A stretch of DNA of 64,000 bases. Source: Pyropia haitanensis. Its lineage: Eukaryota > Rhodophyta > Bangiophyceae > Bangiales > Bangiaceae. The stretch's first letter is position 1. Every line of letters starts with the position of its first letter. This document shows positions 53,339 to 63,647 of this stretch, piece by piece. The DNA is taken from the NCBI GenBank assembly GCA_008729055.1, contig SDUX01000005.1, positions 1,434,875-1,498,874 of the forward strand, in the 5' to 3' direction. The translations under genes and the position numbers were made by a program. The notes under the pieces are model-generated. The model was given only the letters and a program-made list of their open reading frames with translations. It did no database searches and was not told the origin of the DNA.

Positions 53339-54565
53339 GGTGGCCGCGCCGCGGCCCGCGGCGAGCCGCGCTGGCTGGTTGGATTCTTGGTGTGTGCGTG
53401 ACAGGCGCGCAGATGATGGCGGCGGTGGCGCGGCGGAACCGGCGGCAGCTGGCGGCGATGCACGCCGCGGCGGGGAGCCTACCCCCGACGCAGGCGGCGG
53501 CGGCGTCGGCGTCGGCAGCGGCGTTGCGGGCGTAAGGCGCGCGCGGCGGCGCGGGCGGCTGGCCGCGCGCGGCGGTGGCGGCGGCGTCGGCACCGACGCC
53601 GTCGCAAAGGCGGGCGCCCGGCCCGGCGGGGCGGACCCGCTCGCCGCCGGCCAGGCCCGCTGGGTCGGCCGCAAGCGCCCGCGCAGCCCGTCCCTGTCGT
53701 CGGCGTCGAGCAGCAGCAGCTGGGGCGCCCTCCCCGTCGTGTCGCCCGGCCACCCCGGGCGCGGCGGCTGCGCCAAGGTCACCCTCCGGCTCGGCACGGA
53801 GCTGCCCCCGCCCGACGGCCGCGGGCCTCCGCTCGCCGCCGCCGGCGGCCGCGCGGCGTCGCGGCGCGGCGCGGCGGCCAGTGCCACGCCGCGGTCGCCG
53901 CCGCCGCCGCCGCCGTCGGCGTTGTCCTCGTCGTCGCGGCCGGCAGACGAGCCTGGAAAGCGCGCCCGGCGGGGCGGCCGCCGGCCGGGCGGCCGCGGCT
54001 CCCGCACCAGCAGCAGCGGCGGCAGCCCCATCACCGACGACGACGACGGCGACGGCGGCGCGGGCGGCGGCGACCGCGCCTCTGGCCGGCGCCCCGCCAC
54101 GTCCCCATCACGCCAGACGAGCGGCCCGTTCAGCGACGCCAGCGGCGGCGGCGGCGGCCGGGCACGGTCGACGCGCAGCGGCTCCCGCCCGCGGGTGCCG
54201 CTGGTCGTTGAGAGCGCCGGCGGCCCCGGCAGCGCCACGCCCTTCCCCCCCTGTACGGCGACGGCGGCGGCGGCGGGGGCGGCGGCTCGGCGCGCCGCGC
54301 GGCGGCGGCGGCGGCGGCACGCGACCGGCGGCGGCGGCACCACGGCGAGTACGCGCACGCGGAGCGGGAGTACCACCACCGGGCGGGCGGCAAGGGCGGC
54401 GGCGGGGGTGGGGGGGGGGGCGGCGGCGCCGCCCACCGCGCCGCCATCTACGCCGTCTCGCCGGCCAAGGTGGCCGAGCCGCACGACGGGCTGCTCGCGC
54501 GGGGGATGCTGCGGCTGCGCAGCGCGCTCGCGCCGCGGCGGATCGATGGGGGGCTTGGCCGGTAG
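47617..54565 (+). CDS. Giant intrinsically disordered protein (about 2,200 residues), function unknown
   Basis: ATG 47617 (M-V-L-A-D-P-A-T-R-L-A-R-V-R-R-R-I-E-Q-L) begins a short helical head; nearly all the rest is Ala/Gly/Ser/Pro/Arg-rich. Third positions are almost all G/C in the chosen frame, supporting coding. Frame changes at G/C runs near 49245 and 54245. A motif S-P-P-A-S-P-R-x-R-x-K-E-R-R-R-G-G is repeated either side of 49240. Features: poly-Gly (49124-49194), S-R-S/S-K-K-S-R-D blocks (51240-51440), a charged coiled-coil-like helix (51700-51860), and V-E-V-V-M-E-T-D near 52670. A strong donor GTATGT at 53155 and acceptor GACAG at 53400-53404 define a likely 250-bp intron, after which a frame with M-M-A-A-V-A-R-R-N-R-R ends at TAA 53533. 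Downstream coding-like sequence (53575-54565, ending I-Y-A-V-S-P-A-K-V ... G-L-G-R) is either the same gene past another frame error or a separate gene. Confidence 0.55.
49124..49194. repeat. (GGC)n run of about 23 units, poly-Gly
   Basis: Uninterrupted GGC triplets within the giant gene. A similar (GCG)n run at 17411-17480 encodes poly-Ala in the ankyrin gene, and shorter runs occur at 971-1053, 16490-16535 and 47818-47875. Confidence 0.9.
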
Positions 54566-54644
54566 TGGGAGGGGGATAGGCAGACAAAGAACGCGAAGAA
54601 GCTCACACGGTCACAGAGGCGATGGGGTGGGGGGGGAAGGCGCT

Positions 54645-55225
54645 GTGCCGGTGCCGCGTCCAAACGAAGAAAAGTCAAAGCCACCCCCAGCAACACCCAC
54701 CGAAACTCGGCTGGCGGGGGCCCATACCCGGCGGTGGCACCCAGCGGGGATGGTGCGCTCCACCCCCGCCGAACGCACACACCACCGCGCACGCCACATG
54801 CACCAGCGTCCGCCTACGACTGCACCCGCACACCACGGCGCGTCCCTCTCCGCACCACCAACGCCCTCCCTCCCGTCCACCGCGTCCCCCACGCTCACAG
54901 CACGCCATCCCTCGCGAATAGCAAGAGCGAGGAGGAACACGCGTACGCGGCGGGGCAGGCGCGGTCCCGGCGGCGCGTCCAAACGCAACAGTCAATGCCG
55001 CCCCCAGGGGCACCCAGCAAAACTCGGCTGGCGGCGCCCATACCCGGCGGTGCCACCCAGCGGGGGTGGTGCGCGGCAACCCGCCGTACGCACACGCCAC
55101 CGCGCACGCCACACGCACCGGCGCCCCCCACCACCAAACCCGCCCTCCACGGCGCGCTCCGCTGCGTACCACGAGTCCTCCGCCCCCCCCCCCCCCCCCC
55201 CCCACGCTCACATCACGCCATCCCG
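54645..55225. repeat. Imperfect tandem duplication, period about 317 bp
   Basis: The block from about 54645 to 54961 is partly repeated from about 54962 to 55225. Shared stretches in the same order include GCGTCCAAACG, AAACTCGGCTGGCGG (54703 and 55020), CCCATACCCGGCGGTG, CACCGCGCACGCCACA and CCCACGCTCACA. It fills the space between the convergent giant and LSm genes; the second copy reaches the LSm stop codon. Confidence 0.85.
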
Positions 55226-55361
55226 TTCGGGCAGCTCCCGTACCCCCCCCGCCGCCGCCACGTGCGCGCGCACCGCCAGCCGCCGCACGTGGCACGCGGG
55301 CGCCAGCACCAGCCCTATGCGGCGGCACACGCGCCGCCGCCGGCGGCGGCCGTCCCCTACC

Positions 55362-55395
<34 letters not shown>

Positions 55396-55822
55396 GCACG
55401 CCTCCCTCTCCCCGCTCCTCTCCCAGGGCGTTGGCGGTGGCGGCGGCCGCCGCCGCCGACCCGCCCGCGTCGTCTACCGCTGCCGGCGGCGCTTCCGGGT
55501 GGGGCGTCCACTCCTCCGCGTGGCTGAGGATGAGGTTTCCCAGCCCGTCGACGCACTCGAGCACCCCGACAATGGTGCGGCCGTCGGAAAGGCACAGCCG
55601 CACGGGCGAGTCGAGGTAGGTGGTCAGCGCCGCCTTGGCCGCCGCCGCCGCCGCTGTCGCCCCGTCGGCCCGCGGGGCACGGGCACCGGCGGGAGAGGCC
55701 GCCGCAACGCGGCGGCCACGGTCACCCCCACCGCCGCCTTCACCACCACTGTCACCGCCGCCGCCACCACCGCTGCCACCACCGCCGCCGCCGTCGCTGC
55801 CGCCGTCGGCCGCCGTGGACGG

Positions 55823-55858
<36 letters not shown>

Positions 55859-56066
55859 CCCCCCCCCCCCCACCAGCCGCCGCGGCCACCACACCCTCCC
55901 CAGCGGCAGACGAGCCAGCCGCCGCCGGCGGCGCAGCCGGCACGCCCGACGCGGCGGCGGCGGCGGCAGCCGCGGCGGCCGCCGCCGCCACCGCCGACGC
56001 GGCCGCCGCGTCGGCCGCCGCGGCCGCCGCCGCCGGCGTGCCCGGCGGCGGCGGCGCCACCGCCAT
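55208..56066 (-). CDS. LSm-domain protein, NAA38/LSMD1-like
   Basis: The LSm fold is clear: L-T-T-Y-L-D-S-P-V-R-L-C-L-S-D-G-R-T-I-V-G-V (Sm1; D-G-R turn), C-V-D-G-L-G-N-L-I-L (with the N of the RNA-binding loop), and after a disordered insertion R-R-I-G-L-V-L-A-P-A-C-H-V (Sm2-like, but with P-A-C-H-V in place of the usual I-R-G-x-x-V). The missing R-G in Sm2 fits LSMD1/NAA38, the auxiliary subunit of the NatC N-terminal acetyltransferase, better than canonical LSm RNA-binding proteins. The N-terminus M-A-V-A-P-P-P is Ala-rich and lies in another frame; the change falls in the C run near 55857-55872. It is divergent with ALG10. Confidence 0.72.
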
Positions 56067-56562
56067 GCCACCACCCGCGGGGCGGCGCGGTGGCGGGCGC
56101 GGCGGGTCGGTGCCGCGTGGCGGGCGTTGGGCGGTGGGGGGGGGGGGGGTGGCGAGGGAGCACGCAGCGTGGCGGCCGGGGACGCTGGGGACGGCGGCAG
56201 CGACAGCCGGGCGGTAGGGGGGGGGGGGGCGGGGGAGGGCGGTCGAGCGGCCACGACGCGGGCGGCCGATCCCGCGCGTGCGGCTGCGCCGCCAAAAGTA
56301 GCCCCCGTCTGCGGCCCACCACCCCGACGACCGCACCCCCGCCGTGCCGCGCGCGCCTCTCCTGTCGCGGCCGCGGCCGCCGGCCGCGCCGCCCGCGCCG
56401 CCATTGTCGTCTGGCGTGCCGCCGCGGGCGTGGCGGTGGCCGCCCCGCCGCCCGTGCCGCGCTGCCCGCGCCTCCCCGCGGTGCCATGCGCGGGCCCGCC
56501 CGCGGCGGCTGCGCGCAACGCTGGTGGCTCCCCCGCCCCGCGCCGCGCGGCGCGGCGCTGCC
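56067..56562. promoter_or_regulatory. Divergent promoter region, LSm gene/ALG10
   Basis: 496 bp between start codons, GC-rich throughout with two G runs (56138-56148, 56218-56230). There is no TATA-like element. Confidence 0.4.
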
Positions 56563-57069
56563 ATGGCGCCCGCCGGCCGGCCGCGCCGCCGCGGCTGGGG
56601 CGACGCCGCCCTCTACGCCGCCGCCGCGGCCACCATTGGCGCGGCGCACGCGTGGCTCACCGCCCGCCAGGCCGCCCCCTACATGGACGAGCTGCACCAC
56701 GCGCCGCAGGCGGCGCGCCACTGCGCCGCCGCCGCCGCCGCTGGCGCCGCCGCCGGCCGCTGGGGCCGGCCGGCGTGGCCCGCCGCGGCGGCCGACGCGG
56801 CGATATCGACGCCGCCGGGGGTGTACGCGCTGCCGGCGGCGGTGGCGTGGGTGGCGGGCGTGCTGGGGGGGGCCGCCGCCCGCCTCGGCTGGGGCGGCGG
56901 CGGCGGCGAGCGCCTCGCCACGGCGGTGGGGGGGGGGGTGTGTGGCGTCCGCGCGCTGCGGCTGGTGGGGGGGGGGTGGGCGCTGCTGCTGCTGCACGAG
57001 GTGCTCGGCGCGGTGCGGCAAGAGTGGGATGACGGGACGGGTGGGGGGGGGGGCTGGGGTGGTGCCGAC

Positions 57070-57107
<38 letters not shown>

Positions 57108-58509
57108 GGCGCCAGCCATCGAGCCGGCGGCGGGCACGCCCCGCGGCGGCGGCCGCCGCCGCGGCCGCCGGCGGTCGCGGCGGACTCGGGATGCCGCGTC
57201 GCCGCCGCCGCCGCCGCCGCCGCCGCTGCCGGCGGCGGCGGCGGCAGCCGCCGACGCGGCTGGGGGGGTCACCCCGCCCGCCGCGGCGCGCGCGGCGGCG
57301 CGCGCGTGGCACCCCCCCCCCGCGCTCGCCCGCCTCGCCGCGGTGGCCATCACCCTCACCCCCTGGCTGGCCTTTTACGCGCCGCTCTTTTACACCGACG
57401 TGCCCGCCGCGGCGCTGTCGGTCGCCGCCCTCCGCGCCGCGCGGGCGGGGCGGCACGGCCGGTCTGCCGCCGCCGCCGCCGCCGCCGCCGCCACCCGCCA
57501 GACCGCCGTCGTGTGGCACGTCTACGCGGCGGGGGGGGCGGCGGCCGCGACGGTCGGCCGCCTCGTCGCCACCGCGGCGCCGGCGTCGGCGTTTGTGGCC
57601 GCCGCCGCCGCCTACACCCCGCACGCCGTCGTGGCGGCCGCCTACGTTGCGTTTTGGGTGGCGAATGGGGGGCGCGCCGCGCTCGGCGCGGCGGCCGCCG
57701 CCGACCACGCGCCGACCGCCCACTGGGCCATGGTCGCCTACGCCGCCGCCGCGTGGGCGGCCGCCGCCGCGCCGCTGGTCGCGCGGCAGGCCGCCGGCGT
57801 CGCCGCCCGCGGCCGCCGCGGCGCCGCCCCCGCCGCGGCGGCGGTGGCGGTGGCGACCGCCGCGGCGGCCGTCGCGGTCGCCGCGGGCACCCGCGTGCAC
57901 CCGTACGTGCTCGCCGACAACCGCCACTACGCGTTTTACTTTGCGCGCCGCGTGCTGCGCGGCGCCGCCCGCCGCGCCGCGACGGTGCCGGTGTATGGGG
58001 TGGCGGCGGCGGCGGCGGCGGGCGCGCTGCGGGGTGGGCCCGCCGCGCGCACGAGTGGCGGCGGCGGTGGCGGTGGGGGTGGCGGGAGCGGCAGCGGGCG
58101 CGCGCGCGTCGGGCGGGTGGTGGCGGCGGCGCACGGGGTGCTGCTGGTGGCGGCGGTGGCGGGGGTGCTGGTGCCGACGCCGCTCATGGAGGGCCGCTAC
58201 CTCGGCCCGCCGGTGGTCATGTGGGGGCTCGCGGCGGCGCGCGCGGAGCTGGCCGCCCTCGGCCGGTTGGCGTCCGCCCCCGCCGCCGGCGATGGTGGTG
58301 GTGGTGGTGGCGGCGGCGGCGGCGGGGGGGATGGCGCGGCCGCCGCGGACCGGGCGGCGCGGGCGGCGGTGCGCTGGTACGCCGCGACGGTGGCGTACCT
58401 GCTGGTCGTCAACGGGGCGCTGCTGTGGGTGTTTTTGGAGCGCCCTTTTCCCCGGCCCGTCGACGCGCACATGCCGTCGGACACGTCTCCTGGCCGGTTT
58501 ATGCTGTGA
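56563..58509 (+). CDS. ALG10: Dolichyl-P-Glc alpha-1,2-glucosyltransferase (ALG10)
   Basis: 648 residues, intronless. ALG10 adds the last glucose to the lipid-linked N-glycan precursor in the ER lumen. Family landmarks: P-Y-M-D-E-L-H-H-A-P-Q-A near residue 43 (the catalytic-side D-E in the first lumenal loop), I-S-T-P-P-G-V-Y (~86), F-Y-A-P-L-F-Y-T-D-V-P (~268), T-R-Q-T-A-V-V-W (~310), H-P-Y-V-L-A-D-N-R-H-Y-A-F-Y (~447) and M-E-G-R-Y-L-G-P-P (~542). About ten hydrophobic segments are visible. Ala/Gly insertions make it longer than the usual ~450-500 residues. The ATG in context GCCATGG begins the M-A-P-A-G head. Confidence 0.92.
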
Positions 58510-59095
58510 GGGCGCGCGGGGTCGGAGGCATCGGGTGGTGCATACAGTTGCAGACTGTGGATGGGTGCAAGCGGGCAACGAGTGCGGGTGGGTTTTGGAG
58601 GGGGGGGAAGAGCGTATGGGGGTACAGGAGCAGGAGCTACTCGGCCGGGCCCGGCTGATAGACCCGCGGCGGTGCGGGTGGACTGCGCACGCACACGGGC
58701 ACACGGCTGTGGGTGGGCGGTGGGGACCTCAATGTGGCGTTCGCAATGTTTAACAAGGAGCGGGCCTGTCACGAGACACAAGTGCAGATGTGGTGGCAGC
58801 GACGGGGCGCCCCAGTAGCGGCCACCGCAAGCGAACTCGTCCGCGGGCCCGTCACGAGCAGAGCGACAAGCACACAAGGAAACCGTCGGGAAGGGAAGAT
58901 AGAAACAAAAACAGAGCAGGCAACCCAACCTAGCGGTTGGCACGGGGTCGGTCTAGAGACAAGGCGCCGCGCGTGGCGCCTCATCTCGCCGGGGGATGGC
59001 AGATCAGAGCTGGCAGCTGCTGCGCACAGGGTCTGCGGTCACGGTCAATGGCGACACGCCCGCGGCTGCGCGTTGTCGCCCTTTGCGCGAGCGCC
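58510..59095. other. 3' spacer between convergent ALG10 and GS genes
   Basis: Less GC-rich than the genes; no gene or repeat recognised. Confidence 0.4.
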
Positions 59096-60343
59096 CTAGA
59101 GGAGGCACGTCTCCACCAGCGCCGCGGTAACCACGTACGGGTCAATGTTGGAGCCCGGGCGGCGGTCCTCAAAGTACCCCTTGCCCGCCGCCTCCACGTC
59201 GCGGCCGACGCGGATCGACGCGCCGCGGTCGGCAACGCCCCACGAGAACTTGTCAATCGCCTGCGTCTCAAATGAGCCCGACAGCCGCGCGTCATTGTCC
59301 ACGCCGTACACCGCAATGTGCTTCTCGTGGGCGGCCTCGAGCTTGGGCATGCACGCCTTGATGAGCTCGTACCCACCCTCCTGACGCATCGGCTCGGTCG
59401 AAAAGTTGGTGTGGCAGCCGGCGCCGTTCCACTCGCCCTCCGTCATGGGCTTGGGGTGCAGGGACGCGACACAGTTGAACTCCTCGCACAGCCGGAGCAT
59501 GATGTAGCGCGCCACCCACATCTGGTCGCCACTGGCAATGCCCTCGCAGGGGCCCACCTGGTACTCGAGCTGCGACAGCATCACCTCCAGGTTCACGCCC
59601 GACAGCTCAATACCGGCGTACAGGCACGCGCGGGCGTGTGCGTCGGCGAGCTCGCGGCCAATCGCGCGCATCGCGCCAGCGCCGCAGTAGTAGGGGCCCT
59701 GCGGGGCGGGGAAGCCCATCTTGGGCCACCCCAGTGGCTTCCCGTCGAGATCAAGGAGCGTGTACTCCTGCTCGATACCAAACCATGGCTTCTGGTCCGC
59801 CACCTTGTCCATCAGCGCCTTGGCCGGCGCGCGGGTGTTGGAGGGGATAGGCTCCCCCTGGGGGGTGTAGCAGTCGCACAGGACGAGCACGTGGGGGGAG
59901 CCGCGGAACGGGTCCGGGAACATGGCCACCGGCTTGAGGATCACCTCCGAGTCGTCGCCTGGCGCCTGGCCAGTCGACGAGCCGTCAAAGTTCCACGACG
60001 GCAGATCCGCGGGGCTCGACGGCACGCCTTTGACAACCTTGGTCTTGGAGCGGATATCGTCGGGGTCCACGCACTGCTTCACGCCATTCGCGTCAACGGC
60101 CGACTTGCCGCCGAGCCAGATGTACTCGGCAAACACCTTGCCGTTGAGCGGCAGGGACGCGTACCGGTCCACGTTGGCCTGATCCACCGACGGGCGCTCG
60201 ACCATCGTCGGCGCACGCCGGCCGCCGGCCGCCGCCACGCGCCCGCGCGGCAGCGCCGCGGTGCGCGAGGAGGTGGCTGCCGCCGTCGCGGGCGCCACAA
60301 ACAACGACGCCGCCGAAGCGACACTGCCCACAAAGGCCGCCAT
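59096..60343 (-). CDS. glnII: Glutamine synthetase type II, plastid
   Basis: 415 residues, intronless. M-A-A-F-V-G-S starts a ~48-residue red-algal transit peptide (Phe at position 4). The enzyme joins ammonium to glutamate using ATP. GSII motifs are intact: Y-I-W-L-G-G near the start, [14 protein letters not shown] (beta-grasp signature), [24 protein letters not shown] (metal-binding Glu), [27 protein letters not shown] (metal Glu), [16 protein letters not shown] and R-G-A-S-I-R-V-G-R. The length is normal for GSII plus a transit peptide. A C run directly precedes the start. Confidence 0.97.
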   Translation of the reverse strand: MAAFVGSVASAASLFVAPATAAATSSRTAALPRGRVAAAGGRRAPTMVERPSVDQANVDRYASLPLNGKVFAEYIWLGGKSAVDANGVKQCVDPDDIRSKTKVVKGVPSSPADLPSWNFDGSSTGQAPGDDSEVILKPVAMFPDPFRGSPHVLVLCDCYTPQGEPIPSNTRAPAKALMDKVADQKPWFGIEQEYTLLDLDGKPLGWPKMGFPAPQGPYYCGAGAMRAIGRELADAHARACLYAGIELSGVNLEVMLSQLEYQVGPCEGIASGDQMWVARYIMLRLCEEFNCVASLHPKPMTEGEWNGAGCHTNFSTEPMRQEGGYELIKACMPKLEAAHEKHIAVYGVDNDARLSGSFETQAIDKFSWGVADRGASIRVGRDVEAAGKGYFEDRRPGSNIDPYVVTAALVETCLL

Positions 60344-61641
60344 TGCAAACAAGGGGGGGGGGGGGGACTGGGACGGGGAGCAGACGAGGAAAGAAGAGGG
60401 GGGGTCGGGGGGGAGAAAGATAGGGCAGTGTGGCAAGCCGGGGTCGGGCGCGGGCCAAGTGTGCCGGTACCGCACACAAGACGCTTGATGGAGGCGTCGG
60501 AAGGATGCGGATCGGAACGAAGCGGGGCTCACGAGCGGCGCGCACACGCTGAGTAGGGCTTAAATCAGGGGTGACTGGGGGTGGACGACGCGGGCCGTGG
60601 GTGGCTGGCAGCCGCCGATCGCTGCCGGTGGTCGCGCGGGCGCCAACTGGGCCGGCACACGACAGGTGGGTGGGTGGCTGCAGCGTGGCCTGGTGGGCCA
60701 AGGGACAGCCGTACGGCGCGCACGGCCACTGTTGGGCTCGCCTGCGAGGGCAAATGGATGCACCATGGCGGGGGGGGGGGGGTGGGGGCGTGGTTGACTG
60801 CGGGCTCTTCGCAAAAAAAACCGTCGTCAGCGGTTGTGTCGGCCTCTCTGGGGTCGTCTACAGAGGGGGGGGGGAGAGGAGTCCGCCACAGTGGTGGACC
60901 GCCCGATCACGGGGATCCAACCTCCCGTGGCCGCGGGCGGCGACCCCGCGCAGATTGCCAAGGCCCGCAGAGGCGCACGCGGCGGCGTCTCTGGCCGTGA
61001 CGGCTCGCGCCACCGACCGCCGCAACCGGCGGCACACCACCCACCCCCACCGCTTCGGCGGGACGGCGGGATGGTCTCAGCCGTGCATTGCCTGATTGGT
61101 CGATATCGGGTCACGCGTCGCGGCGGCGCACGAATCTCATTGGCAAGACGGGTGGTCCTTCGGAAGCGGCAGGTGTAAGGGATCGTCCGACGGTGGTCGA
61201 AATTGGGGAGCGACGGCATCCCATTGACCGGACCGGGAAGTGCACGTCAAGTACGACAACCTCGAGTCACTTGGTGCGCGTTCTCCTCCCTCCCGGAACA
61301 GGCCAGAGGGGTGCGCCTCCCGTCGACGACGTCTGCTGTCGTCCTCCCTCTACGAGCCTGCTACGCGGCGGGCTGCTCAAGCAGCCTCATGCCCCCTCCC
61401 CTTCCCCAGGCACCCCTTCCTCGTCAGCCGCGGCCGGCCGTCGGCGCCAGCCGTCTGCCGTTGGTGCGCTGGTAACGGAGGCAGCGGCGGTGCCGGTGCC
61501 GCCGCCATCTTGCCAGCGCAGCGTCCGGAGGTCCGCACAAGCGCCACCAACAGGCCTACAATACAAAACTATATGATAGGAAACGTGGTCACCCACGACC
61601 ACCACCTCCGTCTCGCAGCACACGCGCCACTGCTCTACCCC
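60344..61641. other. Intergenic region upstream of GS and downstream of TMEM198-like gene
   Basis: The first 100 bases form the CT-rich leader of GS (read on the minus strand). TTTAAG-like sequence lies near 60557-60565. The rest has no gene. Confidence 0.4.
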
Positions 61642-62373
61642 TCACGCAATCTCCACATAATCCGCCTCGTGGTCCCGCGCCCATCCCCCCTTGAGCTGCA
61701 TCACCGCCGCGACCGTGCCGAGCGCTCCCACCACCAGCCACCAAAGCAGCCCCAGCAGGCCCATCGCCCGCGGCGGCCCGGTCGTCCAGCCCGTCACCGC
61801 CACCTCGGCCGCCACCGCCGCGCCGGCAGCGCCCGCGTAGGCCAGTGCAATCGCCACCACCTCGGAGCGCGCCCGCCCACCATACAGGGCGGCGGCACCG
61901 CCAACGACGCCGCCAATCGCAACGAGGAGCTCCGTGTGGGGCAGGCCGAGCAGCGCGCCGAGGGGCCCCTCGAGGGCCAGACCCGCCACCGCGCCCGCGA
62001 CGACCCCTCCCAGGAACACGCCCACCGGCAGGAGCTCCATGGCCGCGACGCCAACGCCCGCAGCCGCGGCGGCGCCGCCGACAAGCGCGATGGGCAGCTG
62101 CAGGGGGACACCCGCTAGGATGGCGTGGAGGCCCACGTACACTACCCACCCGCCAATGGCGGCGCCAACGGCAAAGAGCGCCGGCCGCAGCAGGCGGGCG
62201 CCGTGAAAGGCGGCGCCGAGGCACAGGGCTGCCGCCGCGGCGGCGCCCAGCCGCCCGCGCAAGCCCGTCGTGGCCACCGCCACGTCGCTCCCATCATTTC
62301 CGGAAACGACGGCGGCGCGGATGGTGGCCGCGAGGCGCTGCAGCGGCTGGGGGGGCGCGTGGAGGACCACCAT
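61642..62373 (-). CDS. TMEM198-like (DUF4203) multi-pass membrane protein
   Basis: 243 residues. After a short head (M-V-V-L-H-A-P-P) there are about seven hydrophobic helices rich in Gly, Ala and Val with small-residue packing motifs (G-G-V-V-A-G-A-V-A-G, I-G-G-V-V-G-G-A-A-A-L). The block M-E-L-L-P-V-G-V-F-L-G-G followed by G-L-P-H-T-E-L-L-V recalls the TMEM198/DUF4203 family, whose function is poorly known. The C-terminus is hydrophilic, E-A-D-Y-V-E-I-A. M at 62373 was chosen because the upstream frame is low-complexity and the head leads straight into the fold. Confidence 0.75.
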   Translation of the reverse strand: MVVLHAPPQPLQRLAATIRAAVVSGNDGSDVAVATTGLRGRLGAAAAAALCLGAAFHGARLLRPALFAVGAAIGGWVVYVGLHAILAGVPLQLPIALVGGAAAAAGVGVAAMELLPVGVFLGGVVAGAVAGLALEGPLGALLGLPHTELLVAIGGVVGGAAALYGGRARSEVVAIALAYAGAAGAAVAAEVAVTGWTTGPPRAMGLLGLLWWLVVGALGTVAAVMQLKGGWARDHEADYVEIA

Positions 62374-63028
62374 GGCGCCCACGGGGGGGGAGGAGCGGGG
62401 GGGAATGGGATCAAGAGGGAAGACAGGGGGGGTCAAGACTGGGGAGGGGTGGGAGGCAAACGACAGGGGTGACTGCGGGACAACGGGGGGGAACGAGGGA
62501 AGACGGACACAGGAAGAACCAAGGGCGACGAGAAAGACCCACCGCGGCAGGAGGTGGAACGGAGACGGCGGCGCACGGACGACAGCCAAGCCGACGGTCT
62601 CTCGCACTAGCAGCGCGAACGGTCGGCGGGCAGCGGAGGTACGGCGGCGGCGGCAGCCAAGAGCCTCCAGCCCCGTCCTGTCCGCGACGCGGTGGGGAAT
62701 ACGAGCCCGTGCGGCAGACGAGCCGCCACCACGCGTCGGGCGGTTTGCGCGCCAGGTCGGGGAGGCACAACAGCGACCGTGGCAGCCCCCCCTCCCAACG
62801 GAGGTCCGCACCGGATAGATTACAGTCGTCGCTGAAGAGAGTGCAAACCCTCCCACCCAGAAAGATCCGGAACAACGAGGAGGTACGCACAATTCCGTGT
62901 GGATGCAGACAAGCATAATTGACCTCCACTTAATTCGTAGTTGTCTGATTGGCCCACCTCTGGTGGACTCTGTATTATCTCATCAATTGTTCTCTTAGAC
63001 GGACACCACACACCGAATCGAGAGTTGC
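62374..63028. other. Intergenic region, becoming AT-richer rightwards
   Basis: No gene is seen. The composition changes near 62870 from GC-rich to nearly balanced. Confidence 0.4.
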
Positions 63029-63031
63029 TGA

Positions 63032-63435
63032 GGCTCTGTCTTGACGGCGCGTGCACGAGCACGTGATTTACCTGAATTCAGTACATAAGTCCTCGCACAC
63101 GGCGTGATTGAACGGGGGCAGTCTTGACGACACAACAAGACACACGACCACGTCACATCGCGGTTTCCCTGTCAAATTGAATCTGTCTTGCGATCGAGGT
63201 GCACAGGCGTGTTCGTGCGTGCTCGTGCGCGAGATATTCTGAAAAATCTCGCGCACGTGCACGTGATCGCCCCGAATGTCCATATTCGAACACGTTCCTC
63301 CTCGTAAGTACTCCGTGCGCGGAGCGGTGATTCGGAGCACACACAAAAAAAACAATCAGGCGTGACTGGGATGCTGACTTCTCATTGGTTGACGGGCGTG
63401 CACGCACGCCGATCACGCGCCGTCAAGACAGGGCC
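63032..63435. mobile_element. 404-bp MITE, PIF/Harbinger-type, TGA target duplication
   Basis: The ends are GGCTCTGTCTTGACGGCGCG at 63032 and, read inward on the other strand from 63435, GGCCCTGTCTTGACGGCGCG: 22 bases with one mismatch. TGA flanks both sides (63029-63031, 63436-63438), the same duplication as at the complete Harbinger element. There is no coding capacity. A 12-bp hairpin lies almost exactly at its centre. Confidence 0.82.
63224..63257. repeat. 12-bp stem hairpin at MITE centre
   Basis: CGTGCGCGAGAT (63224-63235) and ATCTCGCGCACG (63246-63257) are perfect complements around a 10-base A/T-rich loop. Confidence 0.88.
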
Positions 63436-63647
63436 TGAGTGAACACTCCAAGATTGCACGAGCAGAGGCAAAGTTTGCTTAGAAGCCGTTCAATTGCAAG
63501 CACACCCTTACCAATTCTGCTCTCAGTCGTCGCTCACGAACTGGTCGTTCCCGAGACCAGAGGGGGGGGGGGAAGCTCGCGGGTCTTCTCGCGTCAGGGG
63601 GAGGGGGGGCGGGGGAGGCCACCGTGGCGCCCGACGACGCTTGTGTA

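Noticed and set aside
55624..58704. 1,026-codon minus-strand open frame
   Set aside because: It lies opposite ALG10 and the LSm region, and its content is Arg/Gly/Pro/Ala repeats; ALG10 motifs are on the + strand.
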